Shown piece after piece: positions 18,178-26,505 of a DNA stretch of 64,000 nt (position 1 is its first letter; each line of letters begins with the position of its first letter). Under the pieces are notes generated by a model. It had not been told where the DNA came from. It saw nothing but the letters and a program-made list of their open reading frames with translations, and did not search any database. A program made the translations under genes and the position numbers. Source of the DNA: Gammaproteobacteria bacterium. GTDB taxonomy: Bacteria; Pseudomonadota; Gammaproteobacteria; SZUA-152. The stretch covers positions 62,001 to 126,000 of the forward strand of contig DROS01000040.1 in the NCBI GenBank assembly GCA_011321815.1, read 5' to 3'.

Positions 18178-18732
18178 ATGAGCCATACTATCCAAACCAC
18201 TCGCGACGACTACCTCATTGCCGGTTTTGCCGCTTTGGCCATCACCATCCACATCGCCGAAAGTGCCCTGCCCAGCCCTCTGCCCGGTATTAAGCCAGGA
18301 CTAGCCAACGTGGTAACACTGGTGGTGCTGTGCCGCTATGGCTGGCAAATGGCGGCCTGGGTATCGTTACTGCGGGTGCTGGTGGGCAGTATTTTAATCG
18401 GCACTTTTTTGTCGCCGACATTTTTCCTGTCGGCGGCCGGCGCTTTTGCCAGCATCAGCGTGCTGGGCCTGTTGTTTGCCCTATCCCGCACCCTGCCGGG
18501 CTGGGCGGTGGGGCCAATGGGCTATGGGGTAGCGGCTGCACTGGCACATATGAGTGGACAATTCTGGGTGGCCTATGTGGTTTTTGTGCCACATTCCGGT
18601 TTGCTGACCCTGTATCCACTGTTGATGACACTGGCAGCTGTGCTGGGAATTGTCAGCGGACTGTTGACCCGCATCGTGCTGGCGCGGTTGAATAATACGC
18701 CGTCTGGCAAGCGCCTGTCGGACTCCCGGTGA
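18178..18732 (+). CDS. Gx transporter family / Hpre_diP_synt_I-like membrane protein
   Basis: The 184-residue protein is nearly all membrane helices (about five or six). It carries the start IHIAESALPSPLPGIKPGLAN, which is typical of the family annotated as Gx transporter or heptaprenyl diphosphate synthase component I. The name is misleading, since these proteins resemble ECF-type small-molecule S components more than an enzyme. The short spacing to the NusG-II gene and the apbE gene upstream suggests one functional unit. It might handle a flavin, quinone precursor or other small molecule at the membrane; no substrate can be read from the sequence. The ribosome-binding site is weak. Confidence 0.82.
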   Translation: MSHTIQTTRDDYLIAGFAALAITIHIAESALPSPLPGIKPGLANVVTLVVLCRYGWQMAAWVSLLRVLVGSILIGTFLSPTFFLSAAGAFASISVLGLLFALSRTLPGWAVGPMGYGVAAALAHMSGQFWVAYVVFVPHSGLLTLYPLLMTLAAVLGIVSGLLTRIVLARLNNTPSGKRLSDSR

Positions 18733-18734
18733 CA

Positions 18735-18779
18735 ATTCGGTATAATCAACTTAACGTAACAATATTCGATCCCATCATC
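18735..18779 (+). promoter_or_regulatory. Predicted tonB promoter (-10 TATAAT)
   Basis: A perfect TATAAT stands at 18741-18746, just after the Gx gene stop. The region one helical turn and a half upstream has no good -35, so this would be an extended or activator-dependent promoter. A start of transcription near 18753 would leave a short leader to the ATG at 18780, which supports that start codon over the GTG at 18729. Confidence 0.4.
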
Positions 18780-19694
18780 ATGGCTACTGCCCAGGCAACT
18801 CAAATGCGCCCGCCCGCCCGCCCGCCCATGCGCCCCAAAATCAGCACTGGGGATCGCCTCAGTTTGACCATTTTTTTTGCCATCGTACTACACAGCCTGG
18901 TCATCCTCGGTATCAGCTTCAGCAATGAAGACCGCATCCAGCCACCACAAAAATTACCTGGGCTGGAGGTCACTTTGGTGCAAAGCCGCAGCGACAAGGA
19001 AATCAAAGATGCCGATTTTCTTGCCCAGGCCAACCAGGAGGGCGGTGGAGACACAGAAGAAAAGGTACGGCCATCCACACAGGAGGTGCCGGTGGTACCC
19101 ACGGGCGAGACCGGCGAAGTACGGGAGTTTGTGCCCGAAACCAAAATTGCCACCCAACCCGAACCACAACAACGGGAATTACTCACCACGGCCGATTCCG
19201 AGCGCAAGATTGCCGCGGGCCTCAACATGCCACAGCAAAAACAAAACCTCACCGCTTCACAATTGCTCTCACGCAGCAAAAAAATTGCCCGGTTGTCTGC
19301 TGAAATCGACCAGAACCAGCGGGTGTTTGCCAATCGCCCCAAACGCAAATATATTTCCGCGCGCACCAAGGAATATAAATACGCCAGTTACGAAGAGGCC
19401 TGGCGTGCCAAGGTGGAGCGCATCGGTCGGATCAACTTTCCCGATGAGGCGCGACGCAACAAACTCTCCGGCAGTCTGATTATGTCCGTCACTCTCAACC
19501 AGGATGGCAGCATTCAATCCATCAAGATTCGTCAGTCGTCGGGACATAAGATTCTCGACGATGGTGCGGTGCGCATTGTCCGTCTGGCTGCACCCTTTGC
19601 GCGTTTCTCTGAAGACATTCGCAAAGAGGTGGATGAACTGGTCATTACCCGCACCTGGGTATTTGAGGCTGGCCAGCGGTTTTCTGCAAAATAA
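18780..19694 (+). CDS. tonB: Energy transducer TonB
   Basis: This protein of about 304 residues has a short cytoplasmic Pro/Arg-rich N-terminus, a single membrane anchor (LSLTIFFAIVLHSLVILGISF) carrying the histidine typical of TonB, a long charged periplasmic linker, and a C-terminal TonB domain with YASYEEAWRAKVERIGRINF and GSLIMSVTLNQDGSIQSIKI. It would pass proton-motive energy from ExbB/ExbD to outer-membrane receptors. No exbB or exbD is adjacent; in Pseudomonas the same locus has TonB3, linked to twitching. A GTG at 18729 overlapping the previous stop is a possible longer start, but the TATAAT at 18741 argues for the ATG at 18780. Five GCCC repeats lie in codons 10-16. Confidence 0.92.
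   Translation: MATAQATQMRPPARPPMRPKISTGDRLSLTIFFAIVLHSLVILGISFSNEDRIQPPQKLPGLEVTLVQSRSDKEIKDADFLAQANQEGGGDTEEKVRPSTQEVPVVPTGETGEVREFVPETKIATQPEPQQRELLTTADSERKIAAGLNMPQQKQNLTASQLLSRSKKIARLSAEIDQNQRVFANRPKRKYISARTKEYKYASYEEAWRAKVERIGRINFPDEARRNKLSGSLIMSVTLNQDGSIQSIKIRQSSGHKILDDGAVRIVRLAAPFARFSEDIRKEVDELVITRTWVFEAGQRFSAK
18808..18827 (+). repeat. (GCCC)5 tetranucleotide tract inside tonB
   Basis: Five direct copies of GCCC lie within the first 16 codons of tonB. A change of one unit would shift the frame downstream of the ATG at 18780. An in-frame ATG at 18828 immediately follows the tract and could rescue translation. Confidence 0.85.
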
Positions 19695-19700
19695 CACTCA

Positions 19701-19746
19701 GAAATCCCAAGAGAACGCCTTCTATGCCCGTGGTGTTTGGGATTTC
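19701..19746 (+). repeat. 10-bp inverted repeat after tonB
   Basis: GAAATCCCAA (19701-19710) and TTGGGATTTC (19737-19746) are perfect reverse complements separated by 26 bases, starting 7 bp after the tonB stop. There is no T run behind the second arm, so a classical intrinsic terminator is unlikely. It may be an RNA-stabilising stem or a factor site. The rest of the gap to yqgE shows nothing further that I can support except a weak promoter (TTGTGA 19902-19907, CATACT 19925-19930). Confidence 0.6.
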
Positions 19747-19936
19747 GGTTGGTAAGTGTGCATCATATTTTCTTCATGGCGAGGCGAAATGACGCGTAAT
19801 CGTTATTCTATGGCAAAAAGTTTCAACGTGGCCATGGCGGAAACAGGGCGTGCAATCAGACCTAAATCGCAATCGCTACGGATACAACCCGTAACAAAAG
19901 CTTGTGACTCCTGTTACTTGGCATCATACTAGACAC

Positions 19937-20500
19937 ATGGCCGAGTCCGGTTATCTGAAAAACCAGTTTCTCATAGCAATGCCGACATTGCTGGACCCCA
20001 ATTTTTTCCGTAGCGTCGCCTATATTTGTGAGCACAATCAGCATGGCGCCATGGCCATCGTCATCAACCAGCCGGTGAATCTGACGGTGGGTGAATTAAT
20101 CAAACAAATGAAACACAAACCGCCCCAAACGGCACTGTCCGAAAAACCGGTGTTTCGTGGAGGCCCGGTGGATGTGGATCGTGGTTTTGTTTTGCATCAG
20201 TCGGGTAATCAGTGGGAAGCGACCCTGCCGGTAACCGACAATATTTTTCTTACTACCTCGAACGACATCATCACTGCCATGGCCGAGGGGCGTGGCCCGG
20301 AACAAAGCCTGGTAGCGCTGGGTTTTGCCGGCTGGGGTGCCGGGCAGCTGGAAGAAGAAATCCGTGAAAATGCCTGGCTGAACTGTCCGGCAGACAGCAG
20401 ATTATTATTCGAAACCGAGGTGGAAAACCGCTGGGAAGCCGCTGCCGCATTGATCGGTATTGATATTCACCAGCTTACCGGCGCAGTAGGACACGCGTGA
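19937..20500 (+). CDS. yqgE: YqgE/AlgH family protein (UPF0301)
   Basis: The protein of 187 residues matches the YqgE/AlgH fold family: YLKNQFLIAMPTL, GAMAIVINQP, FRGGPVD and GFAGWGAGQLEEEI are conserved. Its biochemical role is unknown; the AlgH name comes from a link to alginate regulation in Pseudomonas. The ATG at 19937 gives the usual N-terminus; an upstream start at 19904 would add 11 residues not found in the family. Its stop overlaps ruvX by 4 bp, the widespread yqgE-ruvX arrangement. Confidence 0.93.
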   Translation: MAESGYLKNQFLIAMPTLLDPNFFRSVAYICEHNQHGAMAIVINQPVNLTVGELIKQMKHKPPQTALSEKPVFRGGPVDVDRGFVLHQSGNQWEATLPVTDNIFLTTSNDIITAMAEGRGPEQSLVALGFAGWGAGQLEEEIRENAWLNCPADSRLLFETEVENRWEAAAALIGIDIHQLTGAVGHA

Positions 20501-20964
20501 ACCGCGTGACGATCAAAAACACAAACAGCGAAAAAAAGGGTGCCAGGGCCCGTACGCTGCTGGGATTTGATTACGGGCTGAAACGTATCGGCGTAGCCGT
20601 GGGGCAGGAGCTTACCGGCACAGCCTCAGCGCTGGTCACGGTGCGCGCCAATGATGGCAAACCGGATTGGGATGCCATCAGTAAACTCATCGAACAATGG
20701 CAACCGGATGAAGTGGTGGTGGGCTTGCCGCTGAATATGGACGGCAGCTTCCACGAACTGAGTTACCGGGCACAGCGATTTGGGAATCAGTTGCGCGGAC
20801 GGTACAATCTGCCCGCCCATTTTATGGATGAACGCCTGTCTTCGCTGGATGCAGAGCGGGAACTCAAAGGTAAATCACATAAGGTACAGGCCGCCGATAT
20901 CGACAAAGTGGCAGCAAAAATCATTCTGGAATCCTGGTTAATCGCGCAGCAGGCGCGAAAATAA
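20497..20964 (+). CDS. ruvX: RuvX/YqgF RNase H-fold nuclease
   Basis: The 155-residue protein has the RNase H-like DYGLKRIGVAVG motif near the N-terminus with the first catalytic aspartate, VVGLPLNMDGS in the middle and DERLSSLDAERELKG with the next acidic residues. YqgF/RuvX proteins are candidate Holliday-junction resolvases and also process the 5' end of pre-16S rRNA in E. coli. It starts with GTG inside the yqgE stop (4-bp overlap) and is followed by pyrR after 12 bp. The N-terminal extension of about 20 charged residues is longer than in E. coli. Confidence 0.94.
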   Translation: MNRVTIKNTNSEKKGARARTLLGFDYGLKRIGVAVGQELTGTASALVTVRANDGKPDWDAISKLIEQWQPDEVVVGLPLNMDGSFHELSYRAQRFGNQLRGRYNLPAHFMDERLSSLDAERELKGKSHKVQAADIDKVAAKIILESWLIAQQARK

Positions 20965-20976
20965 AAAAGGGTGGCA

Positions 20977-21468
20977 ATGCAACAACTCATTACACAAATG
21001 GCCGAAGAGCTGCGCCACAAATTTGGCAGCAATGTCACGATTGAAGATGCGCTGATGATCGGCATTCACACTGGGGGGGTCTGGGTGGCGGAACGCCTGC
21101 ATCAAGCGCTGGGTATCAGGCAGCCGCTGGCACAGTTGGATATCTCATTTTACCGGGATGATTTTTCGCGTATCGGCATGAATCCACAGGTCAAACCCTC
21201 GCAATTACCCACCTCAGTGGACGAAGCGCATATTATTCTAGTGGACGATGTCCTGCACACCGGCCGTACCATTCGTGCCGCACTCAATGAAATCTTTGAT
21301 TATGGCCGGCCGGCAACAGTCACCCTGGCCGTACTGGGTGAGCGCAGCGGGCGCGAATTGCCCATTCAGGCCGATGTGGTGGGCACACATATCCAGCTGG
21401 GTGAGCATGAGCACGTAAAACTCACCGGGCCTGAGCCGTTGCGGCTGGAAGTGGTGGAAACGCCGTGA
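20977..21468 (+). CDS. pyrR: PyrR bifunctional regulator / uracil phosphoribosyltransferase
   Basis: The protein of about 163 residues carries the PRPP-binding motif [17 protein letters not shown] and the PyrR start of the fold ([18 protein letters not shown]). In Bacillus PyrR binds pyr mRNA to control attenuation and has uracil phosphoribosyltransferase activity. In proteobacteria it is found before pyrB, as here (4-bp overlap), but its regulatory role is less clear and I see no anti-terminator structure before it. The ATG at 20977 has an AAAAAGGG ribosome-binding site; a GTG two codons earlier (20971) is the alternative. Confidence 0.93.
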   Translation: MQQLITQMAEELRHKFGSNVTIEDALMIGIHTGGVWVAERLHQALGIRQPLAQLDISFYRDDFSRIGMNPQVKPSQLPTSVDEAHIILVDDVLHTGRTIRAALNEIFDYGRPATVTLAVLGERSGRELPIQADVVGTHIQLGEHEHVKLTGPEPLRLEVVETP

Positions 21469-22454
21469 GGCGGCGCAACCTGCAATTGGACGCACAGGGT
21501 CACCTGCGTCATCTGCTGACCATTGAAGGTCTTAAGCGCCAGCAGATTGTGGATATTCTCGACACCGCTGAATCGTTCATCACCGTCGGTGACCAGCAGG
21601 TACGCAAGGTACCCTTGTTACGTGGCAAAACGGTGGTAAACCTGTTTTTTGAGGCCAGTACGCGCACGTTGACCACCTTTGAGCTGGCCGCAAAACGCCT
21701 GTCTGCCGACGTATTGAAAATCAACATCAATACCTCAGCCACCGTGAAAGGCGAAAGCCTGCTGGACATGCTGCAAAATCTGGAGGCCATGCAGTGCGAT
21801 ATGTTTGTGGTACGCCATGGCGACAGCGGCGCCGCGCATTTGATTGCGCAACATGTCGCTCCACATATCAGCGTCATCAATGCCGGTGACGGGCGACACG
21901 CTCATCCCACCCAGGCACTGTTGGACATGTTTACCATTCGCCGCCACAAAAGTGAATTTGCGCCGCTCACGGTGGCTATCGTTGGAGACATCATGCACTC
22001 GCGGGTGGCCCGCTCACAGATTCATGCACTCACCACGCTGGGTATTTCCGATCTGCGCGTGGTTGCGCCAAAAACGTTGATTCCCACCCAGGTGGAAGGA
22101 TTGGGCGTACATGTCTACCACAATATGAAAGAAGGCCTGCACGATGCGGATGTGGTGATCATGCTGCGCCTGCAAAAAGAGCGCATGCAAGGCGCTTTGC
22201 TGCCCAGCGAACAGGAATATTTTCAGGACTATGGCTTAACGAACGAGAAACTGGCGGTGGCGAAACCCAATGTACTGGTAATGCACCCCGGGCCCATTAA
22301 CCGTGGCGTGGAAATTGATTCTGAAGTGGCCGACGGCCCGCGCTCGGTGATTCTTGAGCAGGTAAGTAATGGTATCGCCGTGCGCATGGCAGTGATGTCC
22401 ATGGTACTGGGGCGTCCACCTATAAACACAGAAAGCGAAGGAGCAGCCCAGTGA
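21465..22454 (+). CDS. pyrB: Aspartate carbamoyltransferase catalytic chain
   Basis: The 329-residue enzyme makes N-carbamoyl-L-aspartate from carbamoyl phosphate and aspartate, the committed pyrimidine step. The family landmarks [26 protein letters not shown] and [13 protein letters not shown] are intact. The carbamoyl-phosphate loop reads STRTL (residues 65-69) where nearly all homologues have STRTR or SSRTK, so the fifth position is leucine. The gene overlaps pyrR and the pyrC-like gene by 4 bp on each side. No pyrI regulatory chain is present; this is the Pseudomonas-type class A arrangement in which the catalytic chain assembles with an inactive dihydroorotase. Confidence 0.95.
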   Translation: MRRRNLQLDAQGHLRHLLTIEGLKRQQIVDILDTAESFITVGDQQVRKVPLLRGKTVVNLFFEASTRTLTTFELAAKRLSADVLKININTSATVKGESLLDMLQNLEAMQCDMFVVRHGDSGAAHLIAQHVAPHISVINAGDGRHAHPTQALLDMFTIRRHKSEFAPLTVAIVGDIMHSRVARSQIHALTTLGISDLRVVAPKTLIPTQVEGLGVHVYHNMKEGLHDADVVIMLRLQKERMQGALLPSEQEYFQDYGLTNEKLAVAKPNVLVMHPGPINRGVEIDSEVADGPRSVILEQVSNGIAVRMAVMSMVLGRPPINTESEGAAQ

Positions 22455-23728
22455 AAATTTCCATTCTGGGTGGTCGCCTCATCGATCCGGCAAACGGGCT
22501 GGACCAAATTACAGATGTACACATTGCTGCTGGAAAAATTATCGGCTTGGGTAATACACCCGCCGGCTTTGAGGCAGGGCAATGTATCAACGCAAATGGA
22601 CAGATTGTTTGCCCCGGGCTGGTGGATCTGCGCGCCTGTTTGCGCGAACCAAGCCAGGAGTACAAAGCCACCATTGCCAGTGAAACATGCGCCGCCGCGA
22701 AATCGGGGATTACGACATTGGTATGTCCTCCGGATACCGACCCTGTGGCGGATACCCCGGCAGTGGTGGACCTGATTCATCACCGTTCAATGCAGGCCGG
22801 TTTTGCCCGGGTGTTGTCGCTGGGCGCGCTGACACAAAACCTGGAAGGCAAACAGCTGGCGGAAATGGGCGCACTCAAAGCCGCTGGCTGTGTTGGCGTG
22901 AGCAATGCGCACACAGCGGTGAAAAACACCCAGGTGATGCGTCGCGCCATGGAGTATGCATCCAGCCAGGATCTGCCGGTATTTTTGCATGCCGAAGACC
23001 CGTCACTGGCCAATGGCGGCTGTGCGCATGAAGGTGCGGTAAGTGTGCGCCTGGGACTGCCGGGAATTCCAGAGATTGCGGAAAGCATTGCCGTCGCGCG
23101 CGAGTTACAACTTATCGAACAAACCGGTGTGCGCGCACATTTCTGCCAGCTGTCCAGCGAACGCGCCGTAAAAATGATTGCCCGCGCACAACATGATGGC
23201 CTGTCTGTAACGGCGGATGTAGCCGCGCACCAATTGTTTTTGACAGAAATGGACATCGGTTATTTTGACAGTCAGTGCCATGTACGTCCGCCCCTGCGCA
23301 CCCAGCGGGATCGCGACGGTCTGCGAACAGCACTAAAACGTGGCACTGTCAGCTCTATTTGTTCTGATCACCAGCCCCACGATACCGCCGCCAAGCTTGC
23401 GCCCTTTCCATCCAGCGCCCCTGGTATCAGCGCATTGGAAACCTTGTTGCCATTGGTCCTGCGTCTGGTGGACGAAGATGTGCTCAGCCTGCCCGAAGCC
23501 ATCGCCTGCCTTACCTGTCATCCGGCACAAATTGTCGGTATGGGCAGTCACCTCGCCGTCGGTGATTGTGCCGATGTGTGCATTTTTGACCCTGAGCAAT
23601 ACTGGGAGCTCACCACCGAAAACATGGTCAGCCAGGGACATAATTCACCCTTTCTCGGCTGGGAATTCAAAGGCCGGGTAACGCATACACTATTGGCCGG
23701 GCACATCGTGTTTAGCACCAAAACCTGA
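22451..23728 (+). CDS. pyrC: Dihydroorotase-like protein, catalytically inactive (PyrC')
   Basis: The 425-residue protein has the amidohydrolase fold of type I dihydroorotase, but the zinc-binding HxH after PGLVDL is replaced: the sequence reads [10 protein letters not shown], with Arg61 and Cys63 in place of both histidines. It therefore should not hydrolyse dihydroorotate. In Pseudomonas such a pseudo-dihydroorotase is a structural partner that keeps the PyrB trimers active in a dodecamer. The 4-bp overlap with pyrB supports that role. An active dihydroorotase must be encoded elsewhere. GTG start. Confidence 0.92.
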   Translation: MKISILGGRLIDPANGLDQITDVHIAAGKIIGLGNTPAGFEAGQCINANGQIVCPGLVDLRACLREPSQEYKATIASETCAAAKSGITTLVCPPDTDPVADTPAVVDLIHHRSMQAGFARVLSLGALTQNLEGKQLAEMGALKAAGCVGVSNAHTAVKNTQVMRRAMEYASSQDLPVFLHAEDPSLANGGCAHEGAVSVRLGLPGIPEIAESIAVARELQLIEQTGVRAHFCQLSSERAVKMIARAQHDGLSVTADVAAHQLFLTEMDIGYFDSQCHVRPPLRTQRDRDGLRTALKRGTVSSICSDHQPHDTAAKLAPFPSSAPGISALETLLPLVLRLVDEDVLSLPEAIACLTCHPAQIVGMGSHLAVGDCADVCIFDPEQYWELTTENMVSQGHNSPFLGWEFKGRVTHTLLAGHIVFSTKT

Positions 23729-23768
23729 TTTTTTCCCTGCAACTCGAACCTGGACATCCTTAACCAAC

Positions 23769-24644
23769 ATGACACACCGCGATACCATTTTTATCGAAGA
23801 TGCCAACATTCTTGAGCGCCAGGCACAGGCAGGCAATCAGGTTATCTTGCGCCTGCACGCACCAGAAATAGCGGCACATGCCCTGCCTGGTCAGTTTGTT
23901 CATATTCAATGTGACCCGGCCCTGCCCATGCGTCGACCATTGTCCCTGATGCGCGTCAATGCCAAATCGGGGTGGGTAGATATTTTGTTCAAAGTGTTGG
24001 GCACCGGCACCCGCTTGCTGTCCCAACACAAAACAGGTGACCGGCTGTCGGTAATGGGGCCCATCGGCAAACCGTTTGAGTCACACATGAAATATTCACG
24101 ACCGCTGCTCATCGGTGGCGGTGTGGGCATGCCACCCATGGTGTTTTTGGCCGATGCTCTGCGGGAAGTGAAAGGCATCTACCAGCCCTTCGTGATTATG
24201 GGCTCGGAAGTACCTTTTCCTTTTAAAAGCCAGCCATCAAAAATAATGGTCCCCGGTGTACCCAATGAAGTCATTGCCGCCATGCCGTTAATGGACGACT
24301 GGGGTATTGCCTCACGTCTTGCCAGTCAGCAGGGTTATCCCGGTTGTTTTGAGGGGTACGTCACCGATCTTGCGCGTAGCTGGCTGGACGCCCTGTCAGA
24401 AGAACAACGCAAGGAGGTGGCTGTATTTGCCTGTGGCCCGCATCCCATGTTGGAAGCCGTTGCGCAGCTGGCACGGGAATACCGTTTGCCCTGCCAGGTT
24501 TCCTTGGAAGAATTTATGGCCTGCGCCGTGGGGGGGTGCGCCGGTTGCACCGTGGAAGTGCAAACGGCAAGCGGCCCGGCCATGAAACGGGTTTGTGTGG
24601 ACGGGCCTGTGTTTGATGCAAAGACAGTGTTTCCTCCCGTTTAA
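23769..24644 (+). CDS. pyrK: Dihydroorotate dehydrogenase electron-transfer subunit (PyrK-like)
   Basis: The 291-residue protein has an FAD-binding ferredoxin-reductase domain (MRRPLSLMRV, LLIGGGVGMPPMVFLAD), an NAD-binding part with FACGPHPML and a C-terminal [2Fe-2S] site with cysteines C252, C257, C260 (ACAVGGCAGC) and C276 (RVCVDGP). This is the PyrK layout: it passes electrons from dihydroorotate oxidation by PyrD1B to NAD+. Most gammaproteobacteria use a quinone-linked PyrD2 instead, and no pyrD follows here. It may serve another oxidoreductase. It lies 40 bp after the pyrC-like gene. Confidence 0.86.
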   Translation: MTHRDTIFIEDANILERQAQAGNQVILRLHAPEIAAHALPGQFVHIQCDPALPMRRPLSLMRVNAKSGWVDILFKVLGTGTRLLSQHKTGDRLSVMGPIGKPFESHMKYSRPLLIGGGVGMPPMVFLADALREVKGIYQPFVIMGSEVPFPFKSQPSKIMVPGVPNEVIAAMPLMDDWGIASRLASQQGYPGCFEGYVTDLARSWLDALSEEQRKEVAVFACGPHPMLEAVAQLAREYRLPCQVSLEEFMACAVGGCAGCTVEVQTASGPAMKRVCVDGPVFDAKTVFPPV

Positions 24645-24665
24645 TCCAGTCGGGTAAACACCAAT

Positions 24666-25193
24666 CTATAGCGGTGACTGGGTTCCACCAGTGCTGTGAC
24701 ATACATTACAACTGGCAGAAGTATGGCTGACAATGCCCGGCATATTGCGAGTTGATCCATTTGGCATAACAATGGTTATGTAGGCGCCCTGGCTGAGATT
24801 CATATTGTTCGGCGTGAGGATATCTATCGCTGTCACTGTATAAAAATTCCCATAGGCATCCACTTCAAGTTTTGCACGCAAGTCTGTGCGGCCCATATCT
24901 GCATAATACTCTACAGAGCCGCCAGCGGCCCCGATAGATGTACCAGCGGTAATAAATGCTCCGGTACCCGGCCCATTAGTGTGGCAGTTCATGCAGTCTG
25001 TGCCCCGTCGGCTGTCGTTATGGCTGTTGGTGGAGCCATTCTGGCTCAGCCCGACAACGCCGCCGTCTCCACTACCACCACCTGGATTGCCATTTCCTCC
25101 ACCTCCACCTCCACAGCCCGTGAGCACGAGAGCCAATACAAAGATACTCAGCATTAAAAGGAATACAGGACGGGCGAAAAATTGAAACAACAT
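24666..25193 (-). CDS. Two-haem c-type cytochrome-like lipoprotein
   Basis: I do not recognise a named family. The protein of about 175 residues has a signal peptide with lipobox LTGC followed by six glycines and a low-complexity Gly/Asn/Ser linker, so it should be a periplasmic or outer-membrane lipoprotein. Two CXXCH haem c attachment motifs are present: CMNCH soon after the linker and CNVCH near the C-terminus. The part between is predicted beta-rich. It should be an electron carrier or sensor matured by the cytochrome c system. It is convergent with pyrK (21-bp gap). The ATG at 25193 has AAGAAG upstream; a GTG two codons earlier is possible. Confidence 0.75.
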   Translation of the reverse strand: MLFQFFARPVFLLMLSIFVLALVLTGCGGGGGGNGNPGGGSGDGGVVGLSQNGSTNSHNDSRRGTDCMNCHTNGPGTGAFITAGTSIGAAGGSVEYYADMGRTDLRAKLEVDAYGNFYTVTAIDILTPNNMNLSQGAYITIVMPNGSTRNMPGIVSHTSASCNVCHSTGGTQSPL

Positions 25194-25350
25194 AAGCACA
25201 AGCTTCTTATTAAGATTTTAGGGGTGCTGAACTTCAGTTTACGGCTGAGTCAGAAATAGTTCCGTGGTTTGTCTTCCAGTTTAAGCGGCTTGAATTTTGA
25301 AAACTTAAACATTTGGCGGATACCGCGTTCCTTAGCCATACTGGCATTGC

Positions 25351-26505
25351 TCAGCGATCATCAACTTCCATCAAGGTTACACCACTCATGGCATCGCTCA
25401 TCTTTTTGACGCCCGCCTTCTGGCCCAGTTTGATCATCAACCGCAGCTCGTTAGCAGAGTCCGCATGATGCAGGGCGGCTTCGTAGGATATTTGCTCGGT
25501 TTTGTAGAGTTCATAGAGGGCCTGATCAAAGGTGTTCATCCCCTGCTGGTTGGATTTACTCATCACATCCTTAAGCTCGGTGACATTGCCTTCACGGATC
25601 ATCTGAGCCACCAATGGTGTATTAATGAGCACCTCGACGGCAACCCTCCTGTCCTGTTTGTCCCGGGTAGGAATAAGTTGTTGGCCAATAATGGCACGCA
25701 GGTTAAGCGATAAATCCAGCAGGGTTTGTTCACGCCGGTCTTTGGGAAAGAAATTAAGGATACGGTCCAGCGCCTGATTGGCGTTATTGGCATGCAAAGT
25801 GGTAAGACACAAATGCCCCGTCTCGGCAAAGGCAATGGCATGCTCCATGGTTTCACGGGTACGTATCTCGCCGATCAAAATCACATCAGGAGCCTGACGC
25901 AAGGTATTGCGTAGCGCGGCCTCGAAACTGATGGTGTCAACGCCTACTTCCCGTTGGGTGATGATACATCCATCATGCTCGTGTACATATTCAATAGGAT
26001 CTTCCACCGTAATGATATGGTCACGGCTGTTGCGGTTACGCTCACCAATCATGGCTGCCAGGGTACTGGACTTACCCGTGCCGGTGGCGCCGACAATAAT
26101 GATCAAGCCACGCTTGGCCATGGATAAATGAGCCAACGCGTTTGGCACTTGCAAGTCATCAAAGGTGGGTATTTCGGTTTTGATGCGACGCAACACAATG
26201 CCTACGTGGTTTTTCTGCTGAAACACATTGACACGAAAACGCCCGGCACCGGGTGGGTCAATGGCAAAATTGCATTCCAGGGTATTCTCAAATTCACGCT
26301 GTTGCTGTTCATTCATCAGCGCCAACGCCAGCTTGCGCACCTGATCTGCATTCAGTGGCGCATCAGAAATAGGGGATATTTCGCCGTTGATCTTGAAACT
26401 GGCCGGAAGCTCTGCTGTGAGAAAAAGATCAGAGGCCTCTTTGCGAATCATCATTTTCAACAACGACTGAAAATCCTGAATAACATTAAATGGTTTTGAT
26501 GCCAT
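25351..26505 (-). CDS. pilU: Type IV pilus retraction ATPase PilU
   Basis: The 384-residue ATPase has the PilT-type N-domain, Walker A GATGTGKSS (139-147), the Asp box and Walker B around DVILIGEIRTRETME, and the His box GHLCLTTLHANNANQALDRI. PilU helps PilT to retract pili and works only with PilT in the bacteria studied. Length and the long C-terminus (ending MEVDDR) distinguish it from PilT. In Pseudomonas pilU directly follows pilT; here 344 bp holding an inverted-repeat element separate them. Confidence 0.95.
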   Translation of the reverse strand: MASKPFNVIQDFQSLLKMMIRKEASDLFLTAELPASFKINGEISPISDAPLNADQVRKLALALMNEQQQREFENTLECNFAIDPPGAGRFRVNVFQQKNHVGIVLRRIKTEIPTFDDLQVPNALAHLSMAKRGLIIIVGATGTGKSSTLAAMIGERNRNSRDHIITVEDPIEYVHEHDGCIITQREVGVDTISFEAALRNTLRQAPDVILIGEIRTRETMEHAIAFAETGHLCLTTLHANNANQALDRILNFFPKDRREQTLLDLSLNLRAIIGQQLIPTRDKQDRRVAVEVLINTPLVAQMIREGNVTELKDVMSKSNQQGMNTFDQALYELYKTEQISYEAALHHADSANELRLMIKLGQKAGVKKMSDAMSGVTLMEVDDR

